From Pseudomonas sp. HS6 (lineage in GTDB: Bacteria; Pseudomonadota; Gammaproteobacteria; Pseudomonadales; Pseudomonadaceae), in assembly GCF_023375815.1 (NCBI RefSeq), contig NZ_CP067412.1:3410001-3474000 (forward strand): a stretch of DNA of 64,000 bases, read 5' to 3'. Shown one piece after another: positions 1 to 8,532 of this stretch. The notes under the pieces are model-generated. The model saw only the letters and a program-made list of their open reading frames with translations, was not told the origin of the DNA and did no database searches. Made by a program: the position numbers and the translations under genes. How positions within the stretch are numbered: position 1 is the first letter of the stretch; each line of letters opens with the position of its first letter.

Positions 1-209
1 GCGCCGGCGGCCAGCGCATCGCGCCCGGCCTTGCCGGCGCCTTCGGAAAATTGCAGCCCGTCGATGGCCTCGACCATGCCGCAGGCGTGGATCACCCGCA
101 CCGCGAGTTTTTCCAGGTCGGCCGGGATGCGAGCCAGGTTGGCCTCGCTGCGAATGATCGCGAAGGAGTTGCGATAGATCTCCTGACCGTCGCGGATGTA
201 ATCAAGCAT
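1..209 (-). CDS. cobH: Precorrin-8X methylmutase CobH, partial (N-terminal part)
   Basis: This is the first 69 codons of precorrin-8X methylmutase, which moves the C11 methyl group to C12 to make hydrogenobyrinic acid in aerobic cobalamin synthesis. The protein opens MLDYIRDGQEIYRNSF and continues with LEKLAVRVIHACGM, both typical of the CobH/CbiC N-terminus. The ATG at 209 overlaps the end of cobG by 8 bases, so the two are translationally coupled. The rest of the gene lies left of the window, and the missing C-terminus reflects the window edge, not truncation. Confidence 0.93.
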   Translation of the reverse strand, partial: MLDYIRDGQEIYRNSFAIIRSEANLARIPADLEKLAVRVIHACGMVEAIDGLQFSEGAGKAGRDALAAG

Positions 210-1500
210 CAAGGGGGCTCCGTGAGCGGGCGGCGAGCAAGGTCGCGGCCGCTTCGATAGTAAGGTTGTGAGCGTGCAGCGCGCCGAAACCGGGCTGTGC
301 TGCATCGCGAAAATAGAGATCGTAGTGACCGGGAGCGACCGCCAGCAGAGTCACTGCAGCACGGTGCGCGGCGGCGCAGGAACGCGGGCAGCCGGACAGG
401 TGCACATCCACGGGGTGTGGCAACAGCGTAGCCAGAACGCGGGCATCGTGTTTGGTGTCGGCCAGGCCTTTGCTGCAGCCGTTGGAGCCGGTGCAGGCGA
501 TCAGGTGCGCTAAGGGATCGTCGACATGGGTCAACAGGTTCAGCTTGCTCAGAGCATCGAGCGCTTTAACCGCATCCGTCTCACGCACATTGGGCAGCAA
601 CAGACTTTGCCAAGGGGTGAAACGCAGACTGCCGTCGCCGAAGGTTCTGGCCAATTGCGCGGCGCCACGCAACATGTCCGGATCGAGGCGGCCGAGCGCC
701 GGTGCGGCACCGACATAGACCTGACCAGCCGATTGCTGAGGGTGGATGCTGAGGTGCAAACCCTCTGGTCCGGCTTCGCGCTGCCAATCAGCGACGGCTT
801 TCAGGTTGATCCGCTGAGCGACTTTTTCCAGGAACACCGGCGCCGGACACTCATCCAGCAGATGACGCATTCGCGCCTGCTCCGGCCGGGCCAGTTCAAG
901 GAACAGTTCCAGCACCGCCACCACCAGCGCATGTCCGTCCGCAAGCGCCACGGCAGCCAGCGGCCGATCCGTCGGACAACCCGCCAGACCGAACGCCAGC
1001 AGCGTGTCGCCGCGAGCTTCGAATGCCGACAACCACAGGTCATGGGGATGCTCGAGCATCGCCAACGCTTCACCGCCGTCCAGTTGCACGGCGAACTTGG
1101 CGCTCAGCTCATGGAAACGCGGATGGCTTTGCAAGGTCTCGAGGATCTGCCCGGCCAATGGACGGGTATCGAAGCGCATCTGTCGGTCGATGCCGGCGGC
1201 CGGGCTAAGCATCAGGTTGCGCACATCGTCGCCCGCTGCGGTTCGCGGCCCGAGACCGGCGGCCAGCAGGCTGTCGATCAGCGCGGCGGACTGCTCGCCG
1301 ATGCCGCGAATCTGCAGATTGCCACGATTGGTCGCCTCGATCGCTCCACCCGCAAACCGCTCGGCGGCATTGGCCACCGCATCGGCCTGATCGGCCGTGA
1401 TCGAACCGCCATCGAGCTTGATCCGGCAGATCCCGCCATCCAGCGCCTGGACGATACGCAGCAACCCCGGACAGGCCGAGGGGCGTATGGCGTTGGACAT
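202..1500 (-). CDS. cobG: Precorrin-3B synthase CobG
   Basis: CobG is the oxygen-dependent monooxygenase that turns precorrin-3A into precorrin-3B, so its presence marks the aerobic cobalamin route. The 432-residue protein has the nitrite/sulfite reductase ferredoxin-like layout: an N-terminal half with RPSACPGLLRIVQALDGG, and a C-terminal cluster-binding region with ACTGSNGCSKG followed by SGCPRSCAAAHRA, which supplies the cysteines for the [4Fe-4S] centre. I chose the ATG at 1500 because the family begins close to RPSACPG; a TTG at 1515 in the same frame has no better ribosome binding site. It is the first gene of a leftward operon with cobH, divergent from cobL. Confidence 0.92.
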   Translation of the reverse strand: MSNAIRPSACPGLLRIVQALDGGICRIKLDGGSITADQADAVANAAERFAGGAIEATNRGNLQIRGIGEQSAALIDSLLAAGLGPRTAAGDDVRNLMLSPAAGIDRQMRFDTRPLAGQILETLQSHPRFHELSAKFAVQLDGGEALAMLEHPHDLWLSAFEARGDTLLAFGLAGCPTDRPLAAVALADGHALVVAVLELFLELARPEQARMRHLLDECPAPVFLEKVAQRINLKAVADWQREAGPEGLHLSIHPQQSAGQVYVGAAPALGRLDPDMLRGAAQLARTFGDGSLRFTPWQSLLLPNVRETDAVKALDALSKLNLLTHVDDPLAHLIACTGSNGCSKGLADTKHDARVLATLLPHPVDVHLSGCPRSCAAAHRAAVTLLAVAPGHYDLYFRDAAQPGFGALHAHNLTIEAAATLLAARSRSPLDA

Positions 1501-1644
1501 CCGGCGTTCGTTCAAGGGCTGGCAGCTCTGTGGGAAAGGCGCTTCGCGGGCGAAGGCGCGGTATTATGCCTGCTTTGTCCGACGGCATGAAAAGTCTGCC
1601 CGTCGGAACGGCGCGTTTGCGGACACTTTTTTGAGGGGCTACAG

Positions 1645-2856
1645 ATGTCACCCTGGCTGACAGTAGTAGGAATCGGTGAAGACGGCTTCAAGGGCCTGGG
1701 CAAGAATGCCCGACGCGCCCTGCTGGGCGCCTCGCGGATCATCGGCGGTCAGCGTCAGCTGGATCTGTTGCCGGTGTGCATCCGTGGCGAGCGCCAGTTG
1801 TGGCCGAGCCCGTTTTCCCTGGCCCCGGTTCTCGAGCGTCGAGGCGAAGCGGTGTGCGTGCTGGCCAGCGGTGATCCGATGTTCTACGGCGTCGGGGCGA
1901 GTCTGGCGCGGCAGGTTCCGGTGGCCGAGATGCTGGTTCTGCCATCGCCATCCTCATGCTCGCTGGCAGCAGCCCGATTGGGCTGGCCTTTGCAGGACGT
2001 TAGTATGCTGTCGCTGGTGGCTCGCCCGCTTGCGACCCTCAACGCACAACTGTCTAGCGGCGTGCGCCTGTTGCTGCTGAGCAATGACGGTCAAAGCCCG
2101 GCGGCGGTTGCGGCATTGCTGCGCGAGCGCAGTTTTGGCCCCAGTCGCCTGAGCGTTCTGGAACATCTGGGCGGCAACGCCGAACGCCGGATCGACGGCA
2201 CCGCCAACGACTGGAATGACCCGGCCATTGCCGACCTCAACGTGATCGCCATCGAGTGCCTGGCCGATCCGCAGACACTGCGCCTGTCACACCTCGCCGG
2301 CCTGCCGGACTCGGCCTTCCAGCACGACGGCCAATTGACCAAACGCGACGTGCGCGCCATCACCCTCGCCCGCCTCGCTCCGACACCGGGCGAATTGCTG
2401 TGGGACGTCGGCGCCGGCAGCGGTTCGATCGGCATCGAATGGATGCGCGCTCACCCGAGCTGCCGCGCTCTGGCTATCGAGGCCGATGACGGCCGACAAC
2501 AGTTGATCGAACACAACCGTGATGCGCTGGGCGTTCCCGGCCTGCAACTGATTCGCGGCAGCGCACCGCAGGCTCTCGCCGGACTGGAACGCCCGGACGC
2601 GATTTTCATCGGCGGCGGCGTGACCCGCGAAGGCGTGCTCGACACCTGCTGGGAACAACTCAAACCCGGTGGCCGACTGGTGGCCAACGCCGTGACCCTG
2701 CAAAGCGAAATGACCTTGATGAGCTGGCGCGAACGCCATGGCGGCGAGCTGACCCGCATCCACATCGCCCAGGCGCAGCCGCTGGGCGAGTTCGACACCT
2801 GGCGCCAGGCCTTGCCGATCACCCTGCTCGATCTGGTCAAACCCCTCGATGCGTGA
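1645..2856 (+). CDS. cobL: Precorrin-6Y C5,15-methyltransferase (decarboxylating) CobL
   Basis: CobL methylates C5 and C15 of precorrin-6B (6Y) and removes the C12 acetate carboxyl group. The 403-residue protein is the usual fusion of a CbiE-like methylase, starting [16 protein letters not shown], and a CbiT-like Rossmann methylase, whose SAM loop [13 protein letters not shown] lies near residue 253. A GTMP-like stretch [11 protein letters not shown] in the first half is the CbiE SAM-binding loop. It is the first gene of the rightward cobL-cbiD-cobK operon and overlaps cbiD by 8 bases. The 144-bp gap to cobG must hold both divergent promoters; no cobalamin riboswitch fits in that space. Confidence 0.95.
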   Translation: MSPWLTVVGIGEDGFKGLGKNARRALLGASRIIGGQRQLDLLPVCIRGERQLWPSPFSLAPVLERRGEAVCVLASGDPMFYGVGASLARQVPVAEMLVLPSPSSCSLAAARLGWPLQDVSMLSLVARPLATLNAQLSSGVRLLLLSNDGQSPAAVAALLRERSFGPSRLSVLEHLGGNAERRIDGTANDWNDPAIADLNVIAIECLADPQTLRLSHLAGLPDSAFQHDGQLTKRDVRAITLARLAPTPGELLWDVGAGSGSIGIEWMRAHPSCRALAIEADDGRQQLIEHNRDALGVPGLQLIRGSAPQALAGLERPDAIFIGGGVTREGVLDTCWEQLKPGGRLVANAVTLQSEMTLMSWRERHGGELTRIHIAQAQPLGEFDTWRQALPITLLDLVKPLDA

Positions 2857-3946
2857 CGAAACTGCCGAACAACCCGCGCCCCTGCGCAGCGGCCTGACCA
2901 CCGGCAGCTGCGCCACGGCCACCAGCCTCGCCGCTGCCCGCCTGTTGCTCGGCGGAGTAGTGGCTGACGCCGTGCAGATTGTGTTGCCCAAGGGCAAACA
3001 GGTGCAGATGCGTCTGGAGTTCTGCCGACTAACCGAAGACGGCGCAGAAGCCGGAACCATCAAGGATGCCGGCGACGATCCGGACGTGACTCACGGCGCC
3101 CTGCTCTATTCGCGGGTGCGCCTGATGGCCGAGCCGGGGATTCGCTTCAACGCCGGCAAGGGCGTCGGCACCGTGACCCGCCCGGGGCTGGTGCTGGCCG
3201 TCGGCGAACCGGCGATCAACCCGGTGCCGCGCAAGATGATCAGCGATCACCTGACGTTGCTCGCCGAAGAAACCGGCTATCGCGGGGGCTTCGAGGTGAC
3301 GGTCAACGTCGAGGGCGGCGAAGCCCTGGCGCTCAAAACCATGAACCCGCGCCTGGGCATCCTCGGCGGGCTGTCGATCCTCGGCACCAGCGGCATCGTC
3401 CGGCCGTTTTCCTGCGCGGCGTATATCGCTTCGATCCATCAAGGCATCGACGTGGCGAAAACCAACGGCTACCTGCACATCGCCGCGTGCACCGGCAACG
3501 CCAGCGAAGACACCATGCGCCGGGTCTACGACCTGCCGGAAATCGCCCTGATCGAAATGGGCGACTTCGTCGGCGCGGTACTCAAGCACCTGCGCAAAGT
3601 GCCTGTGGATAAACTCAGCCTGTGCGGCGGTTTCGGCAAGATCAGCAAACTGGCGGCCGGGCACATGGATCTGCACTCGCGTCATTCAAGCATCGACCTG
3701 CCGCAACTGGCAGAGTGGGCGGCGGCAATTGGCGCCGATGACGATTTGCAGCAAGCCATTCGCGGGGCGAACACCAGTCAGCAGGCGTTGGCGATGGCCA
3801 GCGCGGCGGGCGTTGCGCTGGGCGATGAGGTTTGCCGCCATGCCCTGGAATTTGCCCGTAGCGTGGTGCCGGCTCAGGTCCAGGTCGAAGTATTTGCGAT
3901 TGATCGTCAGGGCGGCATCGTCGGCCATGCGGGGGCTTTTGTATGA
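2849..3946 (+). CDS. cbiD: Cobalt-precorrin-5B (C1)-methyltransferase CbiD
   Basis: CbiD methylates C1 after loss of the two-carbon fragment at ring contraction. The 365-residue protein shows the family N-terminal signature [13 protein letters not shown] and the later stretch [19 protein letters not shown]. It belongs to the anaerobic pathway by name, yet here it sits between two aerobic-route genes, an arrangement known in pseudomonads where it is thought to replace the non-homologous CobF. Its start overlaps cobL by 8 bases and its stop overlaps cobK by 4, so the three are coupled. Confidence 0.94.
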   Translation: MRDETAEQPAPLRSGLTTGSCATATSLAAARLLLGGVVADAVQIVLPKGKQVQMRLEFCRLTEDGAEAGTIKDAGDDPDVTHGALLYSRVRLMAEPGIRFNAGKGVGTVTRPGLVLAVGEPAINPVPRKMISDHLTLLAEETGYRGGFEVTVNVEGGEALALKTMNPRLGILGGLSILGTSGIVRPFSCAAYIASIHQGIDVAKTNGYLHIAACTGNASEDTMRRVYDLPEIALIEMGDFVGAVLKHLRKVPVDKLSLCGGFGKISKLAAGHMDLHSRHSSIDLPQLAEWAAAIGADDDLQQAIRGANTSQQALAMASAAGVALGDEVCRHALEFARSVVPAQVQVEVFAIDRQGGIVGHAGAFV

Positions 3947-4662
3947 AACGGATTCTGTTGTTGGGTGGTGTGACTGAAGCGTTGGCCATCGCGCGTACTT
4001 TGGGGCCGGAACACATCTACAGTCTGGCCGGAGTGGGCCGGGTGCCGACCGATCTGACGTGTCAGGTGCGCGTCGGCGGCTACGGTGGCGCCGAAGGTCT
4101 GGCGCAGTTCATTCGCGATGAAGGCATCGATCTGCTGCTCGACGCCACCCACCCCTACGCTGCACAAATCAGCCAGAACGCTGCCACCGCTGCGCAACTC
4201 ACCGGCATCCCCTGCTGGGCCCTGCGCCGCCCGGCGTGGCAACCAGAGCCGGGCGATGACTGGCGCGAAGTCGCTGACTGGGCCGAACTGATCACCGCCC
4301 TCGAACCCTTCCGCCGCCCCCTGTTTACCCTTGGCCGCGAACCGCTTCAGCACCTCGATGAAATCCCTGCGCACCAGTTCTGGACCCTGCGCGCCCTCGA
4401 CGTCTACCCCGGCAACGAACGCTGCGAAGTCATCGGCGCCCGTGGACCGTTTCTGCTGGAAGATGAGCGGGCGCTGTTCGAACGCCGGCAGATCGACGTG
4501 CTGATCAGCAAGAACAGCGGCAGCACCGCAACCGAGCCGAAACTGGAAGTGGCGCGGGAGCTTGGGGTGCCGGTGATGGTGTTGAAACGGCCTGGATTGG
4601 CGGAGGTTGATCGGGAGTTTTCGACGGTTGCTGACGTCATCTCGGCTCTTGAAAGACCTTGA
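3943..4662 (+). CDS. cobK: Precorrin-6A reductase CobK
   Basis: CobK reduces precorrin-6A to precorrin-6B with NADPH (CbiJ does the same to the cobalt form). The 239-residue protein begins [16 protein letters not shown], the nucleotide-binding start, and has [14 protein letters not shown] and the C-terminal [17 protein letters not shown] signature of the family. It is the last gene of the cobL-cbiD-cobK operon, joined to cbiD through an ATGA overlap. The next gene starts 187 bp away and belongs to an unrelated copper block. Confidence 0.93.
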   Translation: MKRILLLGGVTEALAIARTLGPEHIYSLAGVGRVPTDLTCQVRVGGYGGAEGLAQFIRDEGIDLLLDATHPYAAQISQNAATAAQLTGIPCWALRRPAWQPEPGDDWREVADWAELITALEPFRRPLFTLGREPLQHLDEIPAHQFWTLRALDVYPGNERCEVIGARGPFLLEDERALFERRQIDVLISKNSGSTATEPKLEVARELGVPVMVLKRPGLAEVDREFSTVADVISALERP

Positions 4663-4849
4663 TCGGGACGGAGCTTTTTCCTCTCGCGATAGCTTCAGTT
4701 GTTGACGCAAGTCCCATGCAATGCAAATTCGAGCCGCTACACTCTCTTGAAAGAGCGCTGCGACACCAAACCGCACGACGCTTTTTTACTTATCGGCCCT
4801 GATCAGGCTAAATAGCCGCGCCTGATCGCCCACCCTACGGACCTGTCCC

Positions 4850-5251
4850 ATGAACCGACACCGGCTCGCATTTGCCTGGATCGCCTGCTTTGCAGTGCTG
4901 TTCAACATGCTCGCCATGCCGTTGACGGGAGCGATGGCGCAGGCGGCGCAAACGCCGGCCGAGCAGTTGCTGTGGAGCAGTTTCTGCACCGGCAGCGGGA
5001 CGAAGATGGTGGCGATCGACATCGGCAGCCTCGATCAGAAGGCGCCGCAAAGCGGTGACAATCATTCGACCATGCAGCATTGCTGGTGCTGTTCCGGATC
5101 GGCGCCGGTGGTGGCGTTGCCGGGGCATTCGCCGCAGCTGTATTTCGCCCGATACGAAAGCAATCGCAGTGTGGCGCCCGCCGTGCTGCAAACCCCGACT
5201 CCGCGCCAGCAATGGCCGAGCCTCAATCCCCGCGCCTCCCCTCTGGTTTGA
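4850..5251 (+). CDS. DUF2946 family secreted protein, copper-locus associated
   Basis: A 133-residue protein with an N-terminal signal peptide or single membrane segment (about residues 8-30, ending AMAQA). The only other notable feature is a cysteine-rich stretch MQHCWCCSGSAPV near residue 76, matching the Cys-x-Cys-Cys type of many DUF2946 members. The function of the family is unknown, but it is found next to copper receptors and PCu(A)C chaperones, as here. It is the first of five same-strand genes (4850-9912) that look like one copper-related unit. Assignment to DUF2946 is by pattern and context. Confidence 0.75.
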   Translation: MNRHRLAFAWIACFAVLFNMLAMPLTGAMAQAAQTPAEQLLWSSFCTGSGTKMVAIDIGSLDQKAPQSGDNHSTMQHCWCCSGSAPVVALPGHSPQLYFARYESNRSVAPAVLQTPTPRQQWPSLNPRASPLV

Positions 5252-5299
5252 TTTGTTCCCGCATTTGACCTGCGTTTCAAATCGTTCTGGAGAACTGCC

Positions 5300-5779
5300 A
5301 TGTTGAACAAATTCATCGTCATCGCTGCGCTGTTGCTGCCTGCGTGCTTCGCCCATGCCCACGAATACAAGGCCGGCGAGCTGGAAATCGCCCACCCGTG
5401 GTCGCAGGAGTTGCCGCCGAACGCACCGACGGTTGCCGCGTATTTCATCATTCACAACGCCGGCAAGACGGCTGACCGCCTGCTCAGCGTCGACTCGCCC
5501 ATCGCCCCGACGGCCGAACTGCACGAACACGTGATGCAGGGCGACCTGATGAAGATGCAACAGGTGCCGAACGTCGCGATTCCGGCCGGTGAAAATGTGA
5601 CCTTCGCGCCGATGGCCTATCACGTGATGTTGATGAATCCGACCGACCGCAGTCTGCTGACCGATGGCAAGCGCTTCCCGCTGACCCTGCACTTCGAAAA
5701 GGCCGGTAACGTGACCGTCGAAGTGGCCGTGCAGAAGAAACCACCGCAAGACATGCCGGAACACGCGCACGCCCAGTAA
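5300..5779 (+). CDS. Periplasmic copper chaperone PCu(A)C
   Basis: A 159-residue periplasmic copper(I) chaperone of the PCu(A)C (DUF461) family, which passes copper to the CuA/CuB sites of cytochrome oxidase. It has a clear signal peptide (residues 1-20, cut near AHA) followed by the family opening ELEIAHPWSQELPPNAPTVA. The copper ligand motif is present as LHEHVMQGDLMKMQ, then PMAYHVMLMNP about 25 residues later. A His-containing tail (MPEHAHAQ) could bind more metal. It lies 48 bp after the first DUF2946 gene, with the ATG preceded by TGGAGAA. Confidence 0.92.
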   Translation: MLNKFIVIAALLLPACFAHAHEYKAGELEIAHPWSQELPPNAPTVAAYFIIHNAGKTADRLLSVDSPIAPTAELHEHVMQGDLMKMQQVPNVAIPAGENVTFAPMAYHVMLMNPTDRSLLTDGKRFPLTLHFEKAGNVTVEVAVQKKPPQDMPEHAHAQ

Positions 5780-5800
5780 CCCCTTCGGCAGACTCCGCCC

Positions 5801-6247
5801 ATGCGCCCGCGCAGCGCCAGGTCGTCCGTGCAACGCCGTCAGACTGAACACCTGACACGCGGCAGCTGGATCGCCCTGTTCGCCATGTTGATGATCTTCA
5901 TCGGCCCGCTGATTTCTCAGTCGATGCCGATGGATCAGCACGCCTCGACTTCGATGCCGATGAGCATGGACATGTCGATGGACATGGCGGGCATGGATCA
6001 TACCGCGCATGAAGCAACACCCTCGGCCGAACACTGCCCGCCGCAATCCTCGCACCATGTGCTGTGGGAAAAATGCGGTTATTGCAGCCTGCTGTTCAAC
6101 TGCCCGGCGCTGACTGGCGGCGGCAGTTTTGCCACGTTCAGCATCGCCCACGTCAACACCTTCACCCCACCCTCCCCGCGTCTGGGCCATGCCCGGCAGA
6201 CCTTCTTCCCCGGCGCCCGCAGCCGCGCCCCGCCCGTCGCAGCGTAA
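5801..6247 (+). CDS. DUF2946 family protein, Met/His-rich
   Basis: A 148-residue protein with an N-terminal membrane segment (about residues 22-42) and a following stretch very rich in methionine (residues 43-70, runs such as SMPMSMDMSMDMAGMDH). A C-terminal CGYCSLLFNCPAL motif is the recognisable DUF2946 signature. Methionine-rich segments of this kind bind Cu(I) in other periplasmic copper proteins, so a role in copper handling is a reasonable inference; no enzymatic motif is visible. It lies 21 bp after the PCu(A)C gene and just before oprC, as expected for one operon. Confidence 0.82.
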   Translation: MRPRSARSSVQRRQTEHLTRGSWIALFAMLMIFIGPLISQSMPMDQHASTSMPMSMDMSMDMAGMDHTAHEATPSAEHCPPQSSHHVLWEKCGYCSLLFNCPALTGGGSFATFSIAHVNTFTPPSPRLGHARQTFFPGARSRAPPVAA

Positions 6248-6331
6248 ACACCCACCTCTGATTGCACACGGTTGAGAAGACAGCTTCAGGCTGCCGGCCG
6301 TGTCGTTTACGACTGTTTGATGGAAATTGTC

Positions 6332-8452
6332 ATGTCCAGGTTTTCTGCTGTCCCACGCTCGGGCTCTGCCCCGGCGTCCTTCGCCCTGAACGAATCCCGT
6401 GTTCGTTTCAGGCACGCTACCGCCGTCCTTTGCGGCGTCCTGCTGTCCCCGCTGGTCCACGCCGATGAACACGCCGGCCACACAGAAGAACTGAGCCCGA
6501 CGGTAATCACCGCCATCGCCCCGAGCTCGCCGCTGACCATCGTCACCAACCCGAAGGACCCGCGCCAACCGGTGCCGGCCAGCGATGGCGGCGACTATCT
6601 GAAGACCATTCCCGGCTTCGCCCTGGTGCGCAACGGCGGCACCAACGGTGATCCGGTATTGCGCGGGATGTTCGGCTCGCGGCTCAACATCCTCACCAAC
6701 GGCAGCATGATGCTCGGTGCCTGCCCCGGCCGGATGGACGCGCCGACCTCGTACATTTCGCCCGAGACCTACGACAAACTCACCGTGATCAAAGGTCCGC
6801 AAACAGTGCTCTACGGACCGGGTGCCTCGGCCGGCACGGTCCTGTTCGACCGCGAACCGGAAAGCTTCGGCGAACTCGGCACCCGCGTGAATGCCAGCGT
6901 GCTGGCTGGTTCCAACGGACGCTTCGACAAAGTCGTCGATGCGGCGGCCGGCGGCTCGCTGGGCTATGTGCGAGTGATCGGCAACACCGCGCATTCCGAC
7001 GACTACCGCGACGGCAACAACGACACCGTCGCCTCGCGCTATGACAAGTGGAACGGCGATGTGGCGCTGGGCTGGACCCCGGATGCCGACACCCTGATCG
7101 AACTCACCGCCGGCAAGGGCGACGGCGAAGCGCGCTACGCCGGGCGCGGCATGGACGGCTCGCAGTTCCTGCGTGAAAGCCTCGGCCTGCGCTTCGAGAA
7201 ATCCAACATCACCGATGTGCTGGAGAAGCTCGAAGCGCAGGTCTACTACAACTACGCCGACCACGTGATGGACAACTACACCCTGCGCACGCCATCCGGC
7301 ACCGGGATGATGGCAGGTCCCATGGCGTCCAACGTCGACCGTCGCACCCTCGGCGCGCGGATCAAAGCGACCTGGCGCTGGGCCGACATCCAGCTGATCA
7401 CTGGCCTCGATGCGCAGACCAACGAACACCGTCAGCGCAGCGGCATGGGCATCGATACCTACAAGGATCAGCCGTACACCAAGGACGCCGACTTCCATAA
7501 CTATGGGGTGTTCAGCGAAATGACCTGGTACGCCGCCGACCGTGACCGCCTGATCACTGGCGCCCGGGTCGACCGTGCCTCGGCCAAGGATTATCGCCAG
7601 AGCATCGGCTCGGGAATGATGTCCCGCCCGAATCCGACTGCTGACGAAACCCGCGCCGACACCCTGCCGAGCGGCTTCGTGCGTTACGAGCATGATCTGG
7701 CCGATAGCCCGACCACGCTTTACGCCGGCCTCGGCCACGCCCAACGTTTCCCGGATTACTGGGAGCTGTTTTCGCCCAAGTCCGGCCCGGCCGGTTCGGT
7801 CAATGCGTTCGATTCGATCAAACCGGAAAAAACCACTCAGCTCGACTTCGGCGTGAACTACAAGGACGCCGACCTCGAAGCCTGGGCCTCGGGGTACATC
7901 GGCGTGGTGCGCGATTACATCCTGTTCGACTACACCCCAACGATGATGGGCATGAGCACCTCCCGCGCCGAGAACATCGACGCGCGGATCATGGGCGGTG
8001 AACTCGGCGCAGCCTACAAGCTCACCGACCACTGGAAAGCCGATGCGACCCTGGCCTACGCCTGGGGCAAGAACAGCAGCGACGGCAAGGCCTTGCCGCA
8101 GATGCCGCCGCTGGATGCCCGTTTCGGCCTGACTTACAGCGAAGACAACTGGAGCGCCGGCGCACTGTGGAGGGTGGTAGCCGCGCAAAACCGTATCGAC
8201 CAGAACAAGGGCAACGTGGTCGGCAAGGATTACGACAAGAGTTCAGGCTTCGGCGTGTTCTCGCTCAACGGTGCCTACCGGATCAACAAGAACTGGAAGG
8301 TCAGTACCGGCGTCGACAACCTGTTCGGCAAGGCTTACGCCGAACACCTGAACCTGGCGGGCAACGCCGGGTTCGGCTACCCGGCCAACGACCCGCAAGC
8401 CATCAATGAACCGGGGCGCACGCTCTGGACCAAGGTGGACATGAGTTTCTAA
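6332..8452 (+). CDS. oprC: TonB-dependent copper receptor OprC
   Basis: Outer-membrane TonB-dependent copper channel. With the ATG at 6332 the protein is 706 residues, with a signal peptide ending LVHA near residue 44, a plug domain (LKTIPGFALVRNGG; VLYGPGASAGTVLF) and a 22-strand barrel ending in phenylalanine (WTKVDMSF). The two copper ligand motifs of P. aeruginosa OprC are both visible: CPGRM (Cys131, Met135) and HVM (His311, Met313). Their spacing of 180 residues matches my recollection of the OprC positions Cys143/Met147 and His323/Met325. An ATG at 6320 is an alternative start; the TTG at 6272 is unlikely. Confidence 0.93.
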   Translation: MSRFSAVPRSGSAPASFALNESRVRFRHATAVLCGVLLSPLVHADEHAGHTEELSPTVITAIAPSSPLTIVTNPKDPRQPVPASDGGDYLKTIPGFALVRNGGTNGDPVLRGMFGSRLNILTNGSMMLGACPGRMDAPTSYISPETYDKLTVIKGPQTVLYGPGASAGTVLFDREPESFGELGTRVNASVLAGSNGRFDKVVDAAAGGSLGYVRVIGNTAHSDDYRDGNNDTVASRYDKWNGDVALGWTPDADTLIELTAGKGDGEARYAGRGMDGSQFLRESLGLRFEKSNITDVLEKLEAQVYYNYADHVMDNYTLRTPSGTGMMAGPMASNVDRRTLGARIKATWRWADIQLITGLDAQTNEHRQRSGMGIDTYKDQPYTKDADFHNYGVFSEMTWYAADRDRLITGARVDRASAKDYRQSIGSGMMSRPNPTADETRADTLPSGFVRYEHDLADSPTTLYAGLGHAQRFPDYWELFSPKSGPAGSVNAFDSIKPEKTTQLDFGVNYKDADLEAWASGYIGVVRDYILFDYTPTMMGMSTSRAENIDARIMGGELGAAYKLTDHWKADATLAYAWGKNSSDGKALPQMPPLDARFGLTYSEDNWSAGALWRVVAAQNRIDQNKGNVVGKDYDKSSGFGVFSLNGAYRINKNWKVSTGVDNLFGKAYAEHLNLAGNAGFGYPANDPQAINEPGRTLWTKVDMSF

Positions 8453-8462
8453 CCCTCAAGGG

Positions 8463-8489
8463 CACTCGCTCCCTTTGAGGGAGCGAGTG
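8463..8489 (+). other. Hairpin between oprC and the PepSY gene
   Basis: A perfect 11-bp stem (CACTCGCTCCC with GGGAGCGAGTG) closes a 5-base loop just after the oprC stop. A second, overlapping pairing of CCCTCAAGGG with CCCTTTGAGGG is possible, so two alternative folds exist. No T-run follows, so it is more likely an mRNA processing or stability hairpin than a strong terminator. Confidence 0.6.
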
Positions 8490-8532
8490 ACAACAGACAA
8501 CTAGAAGATCCAAGCCAAGCGGAGCACTCGTG

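Noticed and set aside
1501..1644. A cobalamin riboswitch upstream of cobL
   Set aside because: The 144-bp divergent gap is too short and no B12-box-like sequence was seen.
4835..8188. A 1117-codon open frame on the minus strand
   Set aside because: It lies antisense to the DUF2946, PCu(A)C and oprC genes, has no recognisable domain and the composition expected of a GC-rich shadow frame.
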